Shown here piece by piece: positions 7,693-15,106 of a DNA stretch of 23,994 nucleotides (positions are counted from its first letter, which is position 1; each line of letters starts with the position of its first letter). The notes beneath the pieces were generated by a model. It was not told the origin of the DNA. It did not search any database and worked only from the letters and a program-made list of their open reading frames with translations. Origin of the DNA: CAZPDM01 sp964585305 (GTDB lineage Bacteria; Planctomycetota; Uabimicrobiia; Uabimicrobiales; JABWCH01); assembly GCA_964585305.1 (NCBI GenBank), contig CAZPDM010000071.1, positions 1-23,994 of the forward strand, in the 5' to 3' direction. The position numbers and the translations under genes were made by a program.

Positions 7693-7721
7693 ATTATGCC
7701 ATATTTAAAAAATTTTGTCAA
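7693..7721 (-). promoter_or_regulatory. Promoter of the ACT-domain gene
   Basis: The minus strand shows consensus TTGACA (7721-7716), a 17-nt spacer and CATAAT (7698-7693), about 70 nt upstream of ATG 7624. Confidence 0.65.
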
Positions 7722-7725
7722 TAAG

Positions 7726-7745
7726 ATTTTGCTTTAAAGCAAAAT
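7726..7745. repeat. Perfect 20-bp palindrome in a divergent intergenic region
   Basis: ATTTTGCTTT followed directly by its reverse complement. It lies just upstream of the -35 of the ACT gene and 57 nt before the start of the divergent membrane protein gene, where a dimeric regulator could bind. It could also form a hairpin. Operator function is inferred. Confidence 0.45.
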
Positions 7746-7801
7746 ATATTTTCATCAACTCCTTAAAAAGATCAGGGGATTTAGAATTAACCGGGGGTAT
7801 T

Positions 7802-8326
7802 ATGGAAAAAAAATTCCTTACTCGTGATGCTTTGACAAATTCTTGTGAACAATTGATGACTGTAAGTTGCATCCTGGCTGGCTTTGCATTTAGCGGCCTA
7901 ATTGCTCTTCCTGGTATGGAAACATCACTCTTCCAAAAGATTGTTGCTTATTTCCACGGTAATTTTGATTTAGGATTCTACTCCACTTTTTATTTTCTAT
8001 TTTTTTCAACAATCTGCTTTTTAAGCACTATTTTAACTATTTTAGTTTATAAAGCAGGTGGATATTTAATCCCAATAAAAAAACTCAAACGCATTCACCT
8101 TATTTCTAATTTAATCTTTAGTTTTGCAATTTCAACTTTATTAGTCGCAGTTGTTACTTTCGGCATCCCGACTAACGAAGGGATTTGGGGCGGAATTGCT
8201 ATAGGAATTGCTGTAGGAGCTTGCTTTATTTGGGAAAATTTAGTTCCTTGGCAACGCCGTCTACGCCTCCATCAATTAGAAAATGAAGAGGAAGAAAACA
8301 CCAATCCTATTGAAAGCAAAAATTAA
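7802..8326 (+). CDS. Small four-helix membrane protein, function unknown
   Basis: The frame is open from TTG 7715, but ATG 7802 has a strong GGGGGT site just before it and gives a sensible 174-residue product starting MEKKFLTRDALTNSCEQLM. Four hydrophobic segments are visible: about 20-40 (VSCILAGFAFSGLIALPG), 58-82 (TFYFLFFSTICFLSTILTIL), 96-118 (NLIFSFAISTLLVAVVTFGI) and 124-146 (GIWGGIAIGIAVGACFIW). The C-terminus is charged and cytoplasmic-looking. No family is recognised. aspS follows 70 nt downstream on the same strand. Confidence 0.78.
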   Translation: MEKKFLTRDALTNSCEQLMTVSCILAGFAFSGLIALPGMETSLFQKIVAYFHGNFDLGFYSTFYFLFFSTICFLSTILTILVYKAGGYLIPIKKLKRIHLISNLIFSFAISTLLVAVVTFGIPTNEGIWGGIAIGIAVGACFIWENLVPWQRRLRLHQLENEEEENTNPIESKN

Positions 8327-8334
8327 AAAAATTA

Positions 8335-8367
8335 GTTCTGTTCTTTATTTAGGTAAAACAACAGAAC
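8335..8367 (+). promoter_or_regulatory. Hairpin in the aspS leader
   Basis: GTTCTGTT (8335-8342) pairs with AACAGAAC (8360-8367) across a 17-nt loop, between the membrane protein gene and the aspS GTG start. There is no T-tract and no T-box features, so termination is unlikely. A role is uncertain. Confidence 0.3.
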
Positions 8368-8396
8368 CAATATTCTATGTACGAAAGGATTTTTTT

Positions 8397-10148
8397 GTGT
8401 TACGTACCCATACTTGTGGTGAATTGAATAAATCACATATTGGCCAAGAAGCTACTCTTTGTGGTTGGGCACGATCTATTCGTAACCATAAAGATATTTT
8501 CTTTGTGAATTTAACAGATTGCTTTGGTTGGACACAAGTTTGTCTATCAAAAGAACAAAGCACTGGACTAAATAGAGAAGACTATCTCCAAATTATTGGA
8601 AAAGTTATTGCACGACCTTCTGAAAGTATCAATAATAAAATTCCGACTGGCGAAATTGAAGTACAATGTTTAGAAATTAAAACTTTATCAAAAGCTAAAC
8701 CTATACCATTTGATATTCAAGACAATCTTGATGTCCGTGAAGATCTCCGCTTAAAATATCGTTATTTGGATTTACGCCGTGCAATTATGCACTCAAGGCT
8801 TCGTTTTCGCAGTCATTTAGTTAATGCAGTCAGAAAAGCCCTTGAGGCAGAAGGATTCTTAGAAGTCGAAACTCCAATGTTCGTTCGTAGCACTCCTGAA
8901 GGCTCTCGAGACTTTTTAGTTCCCAGCCGTGTTCTTCCCGGCCAATTTTACGCACTTCCTCAAAGCCCACAATTATATAAGCAAATATTGATGGTGGCAG
9001 GTATCGATCGTTATTATCAATTCCCACATTGCTTCCGAGATGAAGATCCTCGCAGAGAACGACAAGTTGTTCATACTCAAATTGATATGGAAATGGCACT
9101 TATTTCTCAAGAAGATCTTTTCAATGTCGTTGAAAAAATGATGAAAACTGCTTATAAAGAACTTTTCGGAATTGATCTGAAAACACCTTTTCCTCATTAT
9201 AGCTATGCAGAATGTATGCGCCGCTGGGGAATTGATAAACCAGATTTACGCTTTGGAATGGAACTTTTTGATGCAGCAGAAGCAATTAAAGATTCCGGAT
9301 TCGTTCCGTTTGAAGAAGCACTTCAGAAAAAACATTATGTTAAAGGCATTGTTGTTCCAGGCTCTGCTAACTTCACTCGTAAAAAACTTGAAGAACTCGA
9401 AGCATTTGCTCAAACATTCAAAGTAAAATCTCTGTTCTCCTTTAAAGCTCAAAATGGAACTTTAGAAGGAAGTCTGAGCAAAAAAGTTAAACCAGAAGTG
9501 CTTGCAAAATTATTACAAGTCAGTCAAGCAAAAGATGGTGATCTTATTCTCATGACTTTAGGAAGTTTCGCTGCTGCACATCGTTCTATTGCAGAAATAC
9601 GAAAGTTACTTGGCAAAGAATTAAATCTTATTGATCGAACAAAATTAGAATTCTTGTGGGTAACAGATTTCCCTATGTTTGAATGGGATGAAGAAGCAAA
9701 TCACTGGGTTTCTATGCACCACATGTTTACTTTACCAAATCCTAAATACCATGATACTATGGAACAAAATCCAGGTGAAGTTACTGGAGTTTTATATGAT
9801 TTGGTATTTAATGGAGTGGAATTAGGCAGTGGTTCTTTACGCATCACAAATCCAGAATTACAAAAACGTGTAATGAATATCATTGGATTTAATGAAGAAC
9901 GAGCCAATCGTCTCTTTGGTTTCTTATTAGAAGCCTATCAATATGGAGCACCTCCACATGGTGGTATCGGAATTGGGTTAGATAACCTCACCATGACTTT
10001 ACTTGGTTTAGAAAATATACGTGAAGTTATTGCTTTCCCTAATGCCAGCAGTGGAATGTTCTTGCATGATGGATCACCATCTCCTATTGAAAAAGAACAA
10101 ATGGATGAACTTCATATTAAAATAGAACTCCCTCCAGAAAAAAAATAG
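8397..10148 (+). CDS. aspS: Aspartyl-tRNA synthetase (bacterial type)
   Basis: Charges tRNA-Asp with aspartate in the cytoplasm. The frame is open from ATG 8283, but GTG 8397 is the likely start: GAAAGGA lies upstream, and (M)LRTHTCGELNKSHIGQE is the family N-terminus. The product is 583 residues, close to the usual ~590. It shows the N-terminal OB-fold anticodon-binding domain (~1-105), the class II core with YRYLDLRR, PQSPQLYKQ at 188-196 and motif 2 FRDED (213-217) with TQID (227-230). The bacterial GAD insertion (~270-400) and motif 3 near 521-537 follow. Motif 3 reads GIGIGLDNLTM, with N530 where class II enzymes normally have arginine. The usual PEF/PEH before TQID is VVH. The enzyme is probably essential; whether it discriminates tRNA-Asn is not determinable by eye. 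Confidence 0.96.
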   Translation: MLRTHTCGELNKSHIGQEATLCGWARSIRNHKDIFFVNLTDCFGWTQVCLSKEQSTGLNREDYLQIIGKVIARPSESINNKIPTGEIEVQCLEIKTLSKAKPIPFDIQDNLDVREDLRLKYRYLDLRRAIMHSRLRFRSHLVNAVRKALEAEGFLEVETPMFVRSTPEGSRDFLVPSRVLPGQFYALPQSPQLYKQILMVAGIDRYYQFPHCFRDEDPRRERQVVHTQIDMEMALISQEDLFNVVEKMMKTAYKELFGIDLKTPFPHYSYAECMRRWGIDKPDLRFGMELFDAAEAIKDSGFVPFEEALQKKHYVKGIVVPGSANFTRKKLEELEAFAQTFKVKSLFSFKAQNGTLEGSLSKKVKPEVLAKLLQVSQAKDGDLILMTLGSFAAAHRSIAEIRKLLGKELNLIDRTKLEFLWVTDFPMFEWDEEANHWVSMHHMFTLPNPKYHDTMEQNPGEVTGVLYDLVFNGVELGSGSLRITNPELQKRVMNIIGFNEERANRLFGFLLEAYQYGAPPHGGIGIGLDNLTMTLLGLENIREVIAFPNASSGMFLHDGSPSPIEKEQMDELHIKIELPPEKK

Positions 10149-10169
10149 TTTATTTTAATTTCTTATTTT

Positions 10170-10200
10170 AGAAGCAGAATGGTATTCCATTCTGCTTCTT
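10170..10200. terminator. Bidirectional terminator between aspS and the HAD gene
   Basis: A perfect stem GAAGCAGAATGG (10171-10182) / CCATTCTGCTTC (10187-10198) with a TATT loop. T-rich sequence follows on the plus strand and a TAAAATAAG stretch on the minus strand. It separates convergent genes. Confidence 0.8.
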
Positions 10201-10209
10201 TAAATAAAA

Positions 10210-10878
10210 CTAAAATAAACTTTCCATTTTTTTGAATAAATTAGGCAGACGATAGAGTTCTTGAACATTGCTGAGAATATAATTAGCACCTGCTTCTCTT
10301 AGTGATTTTTCTTCACCCATTCCCCAAGACGCACCTAGTGTATATTTTAAATTAGCATGAATTCCAGCTAAAACATCGCTTGGATCATCTCCAATAATAA
10401 CAGTTTCTTCTGGAGTTACCTGTGCATGTTTCATGCACAAATGTACGCCATAAGAATCTGGCTTAAATTTACCATCTAAAGTTTCTTTACCAACAATGCA
10501 TGAAAACCAATTTCTCATTTCTTTTAATTGTTGCTTTGCTCTTACTTCTGGGCCATTGCTCAAAATAGCAAATCTAAAATCAGATCGCAAACTTGTTAAA
10601 ATAGGCTCTATTTCAGGAAATAAATTATAACCATGATGATTAAGATATTCACGAAATAGATGCTCTGCTTGTCGGATTTGCTCTTGCCCACCGCCTCCCA
10701 TACGTTCCAGGTTATATGGATATTTAGGGCTAAACCAATCTTTAAACTCTTTTACTGTTTTTCCCCAAACAACAGAAAGATTCATTTCTTGCGCAATATA
10801 ATTATAGACTTCCATCATAAGATCATAATTTAATGGGCAAAGAACACCATCAAAATCAAATATAATTAAACGAATCAT
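10210..10878 (-). CDS. HAD-superfamily hydrolase (phosphatase-like)
   Basis: A 222-residue haloacid dehalogenase-type hydrolase, probably a small-molecule phosphatase. Motif I is FDFDGVL with nucleophile D8 and acid/base D10. Motif II is AILSNGP, motif III is the lysine in GKFKPDSYG, and motif IV is VIIGDDPSDVLAG. A helical cap lies between motifs I and II (~20-100), as in subfamily I (phosphoglycolate phosphatase/beta-phosphoglucomutase-like). The frame is open to TTG 10947, but that start would lie upstream of a terminator hairpin. ATG 10878 fits the family N-terminus (MIRLIIFDFDG), with GAGGA 13 nt upstream, a rather long spacing. The substrate cannot be predicted. It probably depends on read-through from the PEP-CTERM gene or on an unseen promoter. 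Confidence 0.88.
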   Translation of the reverse strand: MIRLIIFDFDGVLCPLNYDLMMEVYNYIAQEMNLSVVWGKTVKEFKDWFSPKYPYNLERMGGGGQEQIRQAEHLFREYLNHHGYNLFPEIEPILTSLRSDFRFAILSNGPEVRAKQQLKEMRNWFSCIVGKETLDGKFKPDSYGVHLCMKHAQVTPEETVIIGDDPSDVLAGIHANLKYTLGASWGMGEEKSLREAGANYILSNVQELYRLPNLFKKMESLF

Positions 10879-10915
10879 AAATATTTTAATTTCCTCATCA
10901 AAATTAAATATAGAA

Positions 10916-10939
10916 CAAAAAAACGCGGAAATTCCGCGT
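10916..10939 (-). terminator. Rho-independent terminator of the PEP-CTERM gene
   Basis: On the minus strand, ACGCGGAA pairs with TTCCGCGT (10923-10930 with 10932-10939), followed by seven Ts (A-run 10917-10923). It lies directly after the stop at 10949. Confidence 0.85.
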
Positions 10940-10948
10940 ATCTTCAAA

Positions 10949-11572
10949 TTAACTTTTTTTTACTTTTGACTTAAAAGCAAGCAAAATTCCACTTGCTACA
11001 AGCAATAAACCAAATGTGCCAGGTTCTGGAAAATTTGGAGCAATTACTTCATAATTATAACTTTCTAATGCGGTATTACTAGAACCAACTCGAACTCGAC
11101 CAATACCTTCGGCATGGTATGCACCAAGAAAGTAGTTTCCCGCAGCAGATATACCATTGGTTCCTATGTAGGTAGCAAGCAAATTACCAGAAATATCATA
11201 AAAGGAAACCCAATTATAATTATCCGGCGTATTAAGTTTAATTCCAAAACCTGTAGTATATGAAGCAGTGGTTGATCCAGGAATTACAAAAGTAATATCT
11301 AACCATTCATTAACACCAAAATCAATCTGCTTATATCCTGGAACATCTGTACCAATACGAACGTCAGAAACATACACAGAACCACTATACGAACCAAACA
11401 AAACACCTTGATTAACAAATTGGGTTGTTAAATATGTCTGGTTTGCAATTGTGTTAAAATTTAATTCAGTAGGATTGTACGATTGCCAAGTACTATAATT
11501 TGTAATGATAGATATTGCATATATACTTGGCAAAATAGCAAGAAGAACAAGAATTAAAAGAGTTTTATACAT
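10949..11572 (-). CDS. Secreted PEP-CTERM sorting-domain protein
   Basis: A 207-residue exported protein. Residues 1-19 are a signal peptide (MYKTLLILVLLAILPSIYA). The body (~20-178) is beta-rich with many Ser, Thr, Tyr and Asn (TGFGIKLNTPDNYNWVSFYD), like the single-domain PEP-CTERM proteins of biofilm-forming Gram-negatives. The C-terminus is a classic PEP-CTERM signal: PEP at 182-184, the hydrophobic helix TFGLLLVASGILLAF, then the basic tail KSKVKKS. By family knowledge, an exosortase (EpsH type) would cleave at this signal; none is in the window. ATG 11572 follows AGGAG. It has its own promoter and a strong terminator, so it is monocistronic. Confidence 0.9.
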   Translation of the reverse strand: MYKTLLILVLLAILPSIYAISIITNYSTWQSYNPTELNFNTIANQTYLTTQFVNQGVLFGSYSGSVYVSDVRIGTDVPGYKQIDFGVNEWLDITFVIPGSTTASYTTGFGIKLNTPDNYNWVSFYDISGNLLATYIGTNGISAAGNYFLGAYHAEGIGRVRVGSSNTALESYNYEVIAPNFPEPGTFGLLLVASGILLAFKSKVKKS

Positions 11573-11641
11573 ATTTTTCTCCTATAATAGGTTATTGTTC
11601 AATTGATTATTTGTACGGAAAATTCTTGATATATTTTCTTT

Positions 11642-11670
11642 ATTTTAATAAAAAAATCTTGTTTTGTCAA
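11642..11670 (-). promoter_or_regulatory. Promoter of the PEP-CTERM gene
   Basis: The minus strand shows consensus TTGACA (11670-11665), a 17-nt spacer and TAAAAT (11647-11642), about 70 nt upstream of ATG 11572. Confidence 0.65.
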
Positions 11671-11788
11671 ATAAATAGCAATATTTTCCTTTTAGTTTTC
11701 ACTAACAAAAATTTTAGCCATTACCAGCTCTTATTTAAAAAAGTGAAAATTTTCTAACATATTGTATAACTAATAGTAAAGATAAGTC

Positions 11789-11817
11789 TTGACAAGAGCT
11801 TTTTTTTTAGTTATACT
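11789..11817 (+). promoter_or_regulatory. Strong sigma-70-type promoter of the DHH operon
   Basis: Consensus TTGACA (11789-11794), a 17-nt spacer containing nine Ts, and TATACT (11812-11817). The leader to ATG 11985 would be about 160 nt, unusually long for this window. Confidence 0.7.
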
Positions 11818-11984
11818 TCTTCAGCTTTTACCTCCTCCACAATAAAATATACAAAACAACTGCCATCATAAGAAAAAGATATTTATGCCATTTCCCAGCA
11901 AAATATTTTTTATAGTAAATTGATAGTAAAGAAATTTTCTTTCTTCAAACTTGGGCTTTTGGCAAATTTTTAGGATAAAATCGG

Positions 11985-13157
11985 ATGACTGATGAAAATA
12001 TTTCAGATGATGATAAATTAAAAAAGAAAGTAATACACGAAGAAGATGCCGACAATCAATTAGAGGAGTTGTCCGAAGATCGTCGTGATAAAATTGCCGG
12101 CTCCTGTCGTCGCAAAAAGGTTCAGGAACTTGAGGAAGCCATGGCAGAATATTCTGGACAAAAAATGTTATTGGTTATAAAAGGACCTCCTGATCCAGAT
12201 AGCATTGCTTCCGCCTGGGCGCATTCTTTCATTGCTCAAAATTTTGGGATTGAAACACAAATTATATACTTTGATCCAATTAGCCATCCTGAAAATCGAG
12301 CTTTAGTAAAAGCACTTAGGGTAGAGCTATTATTGTATAAACCTGAAATGGATCTTTCTGAATTTAATTGTTATGCAATTGTAGATACACCTTATGAAGA
12401 GTTTCCTTCTAATATCAAATTGGCAGAGAATGCTATTTGCTTTTCTTTAGTAGATCACCACAAAAAAACTGGCAAAGTAAAAGCAAAATTTATTGACATT
12501 AGAGAAAATGCTGGCGCGACAAGTTCTATTTATGCAGAATATTTAGAATATGGAACGCATACTTTAAATACAAATAACGTGGCAGAATCCGAATTGGCAA
12601 CTGCACTACATCACGGAATTCGCACAGATACAGATAATTTCTTTTTAGCACGAGAAATTGATTGGCACGCTGCTGCATATTTATCAAGATTTGCCGATCA
12701 AGATTTATTACGTCAAATTGCTTCCTCTTCCATTACAGCAAACACAATGGATATATTACAACAAGCCTTAGCAAGCAAAGAAATTAAAGACAATTATTTA
12801 GTTGCTGGGGTTTCTTACGTACGAGAATCAGATAGAGATGGGATTGGACAAGCAGCAGACTATTTAGTCCGGCGAGAAGGAATTGATACAGCAATAGTTT
12901 TTGGTGTTATTGAAGATCGTTATATACATGGTTCTTTAAGAACTCGCAGCAGTACTATAGATCCAGATATTTTTTTAAAAGAAGTTTTTGGGCACGATAA
13001 AGAAACTGGAAAACCTTACGGAGGTGGCAGGTTCGATAAAGGAGGATTCCAGATTCCGTTAAATATTTTCGCTGAATGTGGAGATCGTGGACTTCTTTGG
13101 GAATTAGTCAATCGTACTATTAAAACAAAAATTTATAAACGGCTGGGAAGTAAGTAA
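11985..13157 (+). CDS. DHH/DHHA1 phosphoesterase (NrnA-like)
   Basis: A 390-residue DHH-family phosphoesterase. The family cleaves short oligonucleotides, cyclic dinucleotide products or pAp with Mn2+. Metal-site motifs are PDPDSIASA (69-77), VDT (133-135), the signature VDHH (156-159) and HGIRTDT (210-216). The C-terminal DHHA1 domain (~270-390) ends in GGGRFDKGGFQIPL (346-359). NrnA-type proteins usually have GGGH here; arginine occurs in a related branch, so activity may still be intact. The first ~55 residues are a very acidic and basic extension (DENISDDDKLKKK, EDRRDKIAG) not expected in NrnA. ATG 11985 follows AGGAT. It is the first gene of a likely operon with the metallophosphoesterase (34 nt gap) and HpnH. 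The substrate is unknown. Confidence 0.9.
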   Translation: MTDENISDDDKLKKKVIHEEDADNQLEELSEDRRDKIAGSCRRKKVQELEEAMAEYSGQKMLLVIKGPPDPDSIASAWAHSFIAQNFGIETQIIYFDPISHPENRALVKALRVELLLYKPEMDLSEFNCYAIVDTPYEEFPSNIKLAENAICFSLVDHHKKTGKVKAKFIDIRENAGATSSIYAEYLEYGTHTLNTNNVAESELATALHHGIRTDTDNFFLAREIDWHAAAYLSRFADQDLLRQIASSSITANTMDILQQALASKEIKDNYLVAGVSYVRESDRDGIGQAADYLVRREGIDTAIVFGVIEDRYIHGSLRTRSSTIDPDIFLKEVFGHDKETGKPYGGGRFDKGGFQIPLNIFAECGDRGLLWELVNRTIKTKIYKRLGSK

Positions 13158-13191
13158 GAAAATAAAAACTCTAATTTAGAAAGAGACTCCA

Positions 13192-13941
13192 GTGCGTTAC
13201 GCTATTATTTCGGATATTCATGGTAATCTTGAAGCGTTAACTAGTGTATTAGCTCATATTCGAAAACGCCAGATAAAAGACATTATATGTCTTGGAGATG
13301 TAGTTGGTTATGGGCCGCGTCCAGTTGAATGTGCTGAACTTGTCATGGAAAATTGCAGTGTCTCATTAAAAGGAAACCATGACGAAGCCTTGATTGAAGG
13401 AGTTTGCTTCTTCAATGCTGTTGCTCGTGAAGCAATTGAATGGACAAGAAAATGTTTTTCAGATGCAAATCTTCCTAATCAACAAGAGCTTTTGGAATTT
13501 ATGACAAACTTGCCCTTAACATATAATCTAGATAATTATTCTTTTGTACATGGTTCTCCTTTAGATCCAACTACTGATTACATTTTTTTACAAGACTTAG
13601 TTTTTGAAGAAAAAAAATTTAATGATATCTTTGCCTCATTTGATAATCTGTTATTTACTGGGCATACACATGTTCCTTGTGTAATAACAGAATCTTTTGA
13701 AGCCTTTTCCTTAGAAAAACTAGGTTATAAATATCAAAAAGAAAGTAAAAAAGCTATCATAAATGTTGGTTCAGTAGGACAACCACGGGATAAAGATCCA
13801 AGAGCTTGTTATGTTGAAGTGATAGAAGATATTGTTTTCTTTCATAGAGTTCCTTATGATTTTAATAAAACATGCCAAGAAATCCTTGATAATCCAAACT
13901 TAGATAAATTCTTAGGAAAACGTCTTCTTACAGGAAGTTAA
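13192..13941 (+). CDS. Calcineurin-like metallophosphoesterase
   Basis: A 249-residue metallophosphoesterase with a two-metal site. Motifs in order are SDIHGN (D8, H10), GDVVGYGPRP (D36), GNHDE (N62, H63), FVHGSP (H120) and GHTHVP (H158, H160). This is the full set for the YfcE/COG0639-like group, whose substrates include phosphodiesters and phosphoprotein or dinucleotide phosphates. The start is GTG 13192, with AGAGAC upstream, giving MRYAIISDIHGN, a typical N-terminus. It follows the DHH gene by 34 nt. Two phosphoesterases in a row could act on one nucleotide pathway, but this is only suggested by position. Confidence 0.9.
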   Translation: MRYAIISDIHGNLEALTSVLAHIRKRQIKDIICLGDVVGYGPRPVECAELVMENCSVSLKGNHDEALIEGVCFFNAVAREAIEWTRKCFSDANLPNQQELLEFMTNLPLTYNLDNYSFVHGSPLDPTTDYIFLQDLVFEEKKFNDIFASFDNLLFTGHTHVPCVITESFEAFSLEKLGYKYQKESKKAIINVGSVGQPRDKDPRACYVEVIEDIVFFHRVPYDFNKTCQEILDNPNLDKFLGKRLLTGS

Positions 13942-14001
13942 TTTTAATCTAAATACAAAATATATAATTAGAATCATGTTTTAGTAGAAATGGAGAAAGA
14001 T

Positions 14002-15033
14002 TTGTCAATTCCTATCTCTCAAATGTGGACAGTAAGCAAATATGTCATGACACAGCGGATCAAAGGAAAAAAACGTTATCCTTTGGTATTGATGCTAGAA
14101 CCATTATTTCGATGCAATTTAAATTGTATTGGATGTGGAAAAATACAGTATCCAGCAGATATTCTACGGCAACACTTATCTGCAACACAATGCTTAGCGG
14201 CCGCCGAAGAATGCGGAGCACCAGTTGTCAGTATTGCTGGTGGAGAACCTCTATTACATCCAGAAATTGTAGAAATTGTCAAAGGGTTAATTCAACAAAA
14301 AAGATATATTTATTTATGCACAAATGCGTTGTTACTAGAAGAAAAATTAAAAGAATTTGAACCTTGCGATTATTTTTCTTTTTCTATACATTTGGATGGA
14401 CTAGAAGCCGATCACGATCGCTCTGTATCACGTCCAGGAACATATCAAAAAGCTGTAAGTGCGATCAAGGCAGCCGTACAAGCTGGATTTAGAGTAACTA
14501 CCAATACAACCTTATATAATAATGCCAATCCTGAGCAAGCCAGACTTTTTTTTGATACAGCAATGTCCTTAGGTGTAGAAGGGATGATGATTTCCCCTGG
14601 TTACCACTATTCTAAAGCTAAAGAACAAGAATGTTTTTTACTTAGAGAGCAAACAATTCAGCTTTTCCGTAAAATTTTATATCAACCTAAATCTAGTTGG
14701 GTCTTTAACCACTCTCCTTTATACTTAGAATTCTTAGCTGGTATTCATGATTTTGATTGCACACCTTGGGGTACTGCAACTTATAATTTGAAAGGCTGGC
14801 AAAGTCCATGCTATCTTTTGGAAAAATCCTTTCATCCAACTTGGGATAAAGTTATGAGTGAAACCGACTGGAAAAATTATGGACGAAAAAGTGGAAATCC
14901 AGAATGTATCCATTGTATGATGCACTGTGGATACGAACCTACTGCTGTCCATCATACTTTCCATAGTTCATTTGGATTTGGAAAAACAGTACGATCTACT
15001 ATACATGGTCTTAATATTCCTGCACCGGAATAG
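14002..15033 (+). CDS. hpnH: HpnH-type radical SAM enzyme (adenosyl-hopene transferase)
   Basis: Radical SAM protein matching HpnH, which joins the 5'-deoxyadenosyl group of SAM to diploptene to form adenosylhopane, the first step of hopanoid side-chain building. The frame opens at ATG 13990, but TTG 14002 with GGAGAA just upstream gives (M)SIPISQMWTVSKYVM, which matches the family N-terminus. The 343-residue product has RCNLNCIGCGK with the CxxxCxxC 4Fe-4S cysteines near residues 38-45. It also has the GGEPLLHP SAM motif and, after ~235, a C-terminal domain with more cysteines (CIHCMMHCGYEPTA) as in the DUF3463 region of HpnH. No squalene-hopene cyclase or other hpn gene is in the window. 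It probably belongs to the 11985 operon. Confidence 0.9.
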   Translation: MSIPISQMWTVSKYVMTQRIKGKKRYPLVLMLEPLFRCNLNCIGCGKIQYPADILRQHLSATQCLAAAEECGAPVVSIAGGEPLLHPEIVEIVKGLIQQKRYIYLCTNALLLEEKLKEFEPCDYFSFSIHLDGLEADHDRSVSRPGTYQKAVSAIKAAVQAGFRVTTNTTLYNNANPEQARLFFDTAMSLGVEGMMISPGYHYSKAKEQECFLLREQTIQLFRKILYQPKSSWVFNHSPLYLEFLAGIHDFDCTPWGTATYNLKGWQSPCYLLEKSFHPTWDKVMSETDWKNYGRKSGNPECIHCMMHCGYEPTAVHHTFHSSFGFGKTVRSTIHGLNIPAPE

Positions 15034-15041
15034 AGTAAACG

Positions 15042-15067
15042 CTTAACCTAAAAAAATAAAGGTTAAG
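15042..15067 (+). other. Intergenic hairpin after hpnH
   Basis: CTTAACCT (15042-15049) pairs with AGGTTAAG (15060-15067) over an A-rich loop. There is no T-tract, so termination is doubtful. Confidence 0.35.
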
Positions 15068-15106
15068 AAGAAAGAACATTTTCCGTCAAAATTTAGGAAT
15101 ATTCTT

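Larger units (their letters stand above)
11573..11984. other. 412-nt divergent intergenic region
   Basis: No coding frame of note in this AT-rich stretch between the PEP-CTERM gene (minus) and the DHH gene (plus). It holds one promoter for each gene and a short CTCCTCC-like pyrimidine tract near 11831. No RNA gene or other clear structure was seen. Confidence 0.6.

Noticed and set aside
8335..8367. T-box riboswitch in front of aspS
   Set aside because: Only a simple 8-bp hairpin is present; there is no T-box consensus, specifier loop or terminator/antiterminator pair.
10879..10947. Longer N-terminus for the HAD protein from TTG 10947
   Set aside because: The extension would be translated from the terminator hairpin of the upstream gene and does not resemble HAD N-termini.
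13963..13968. TATAAT before hpnH as a separate promoter
   Set aside because: No -35 element at 16-18 nt was found in an AT-rich region, so the match is weak; read-through from the upstream genes is more likely.
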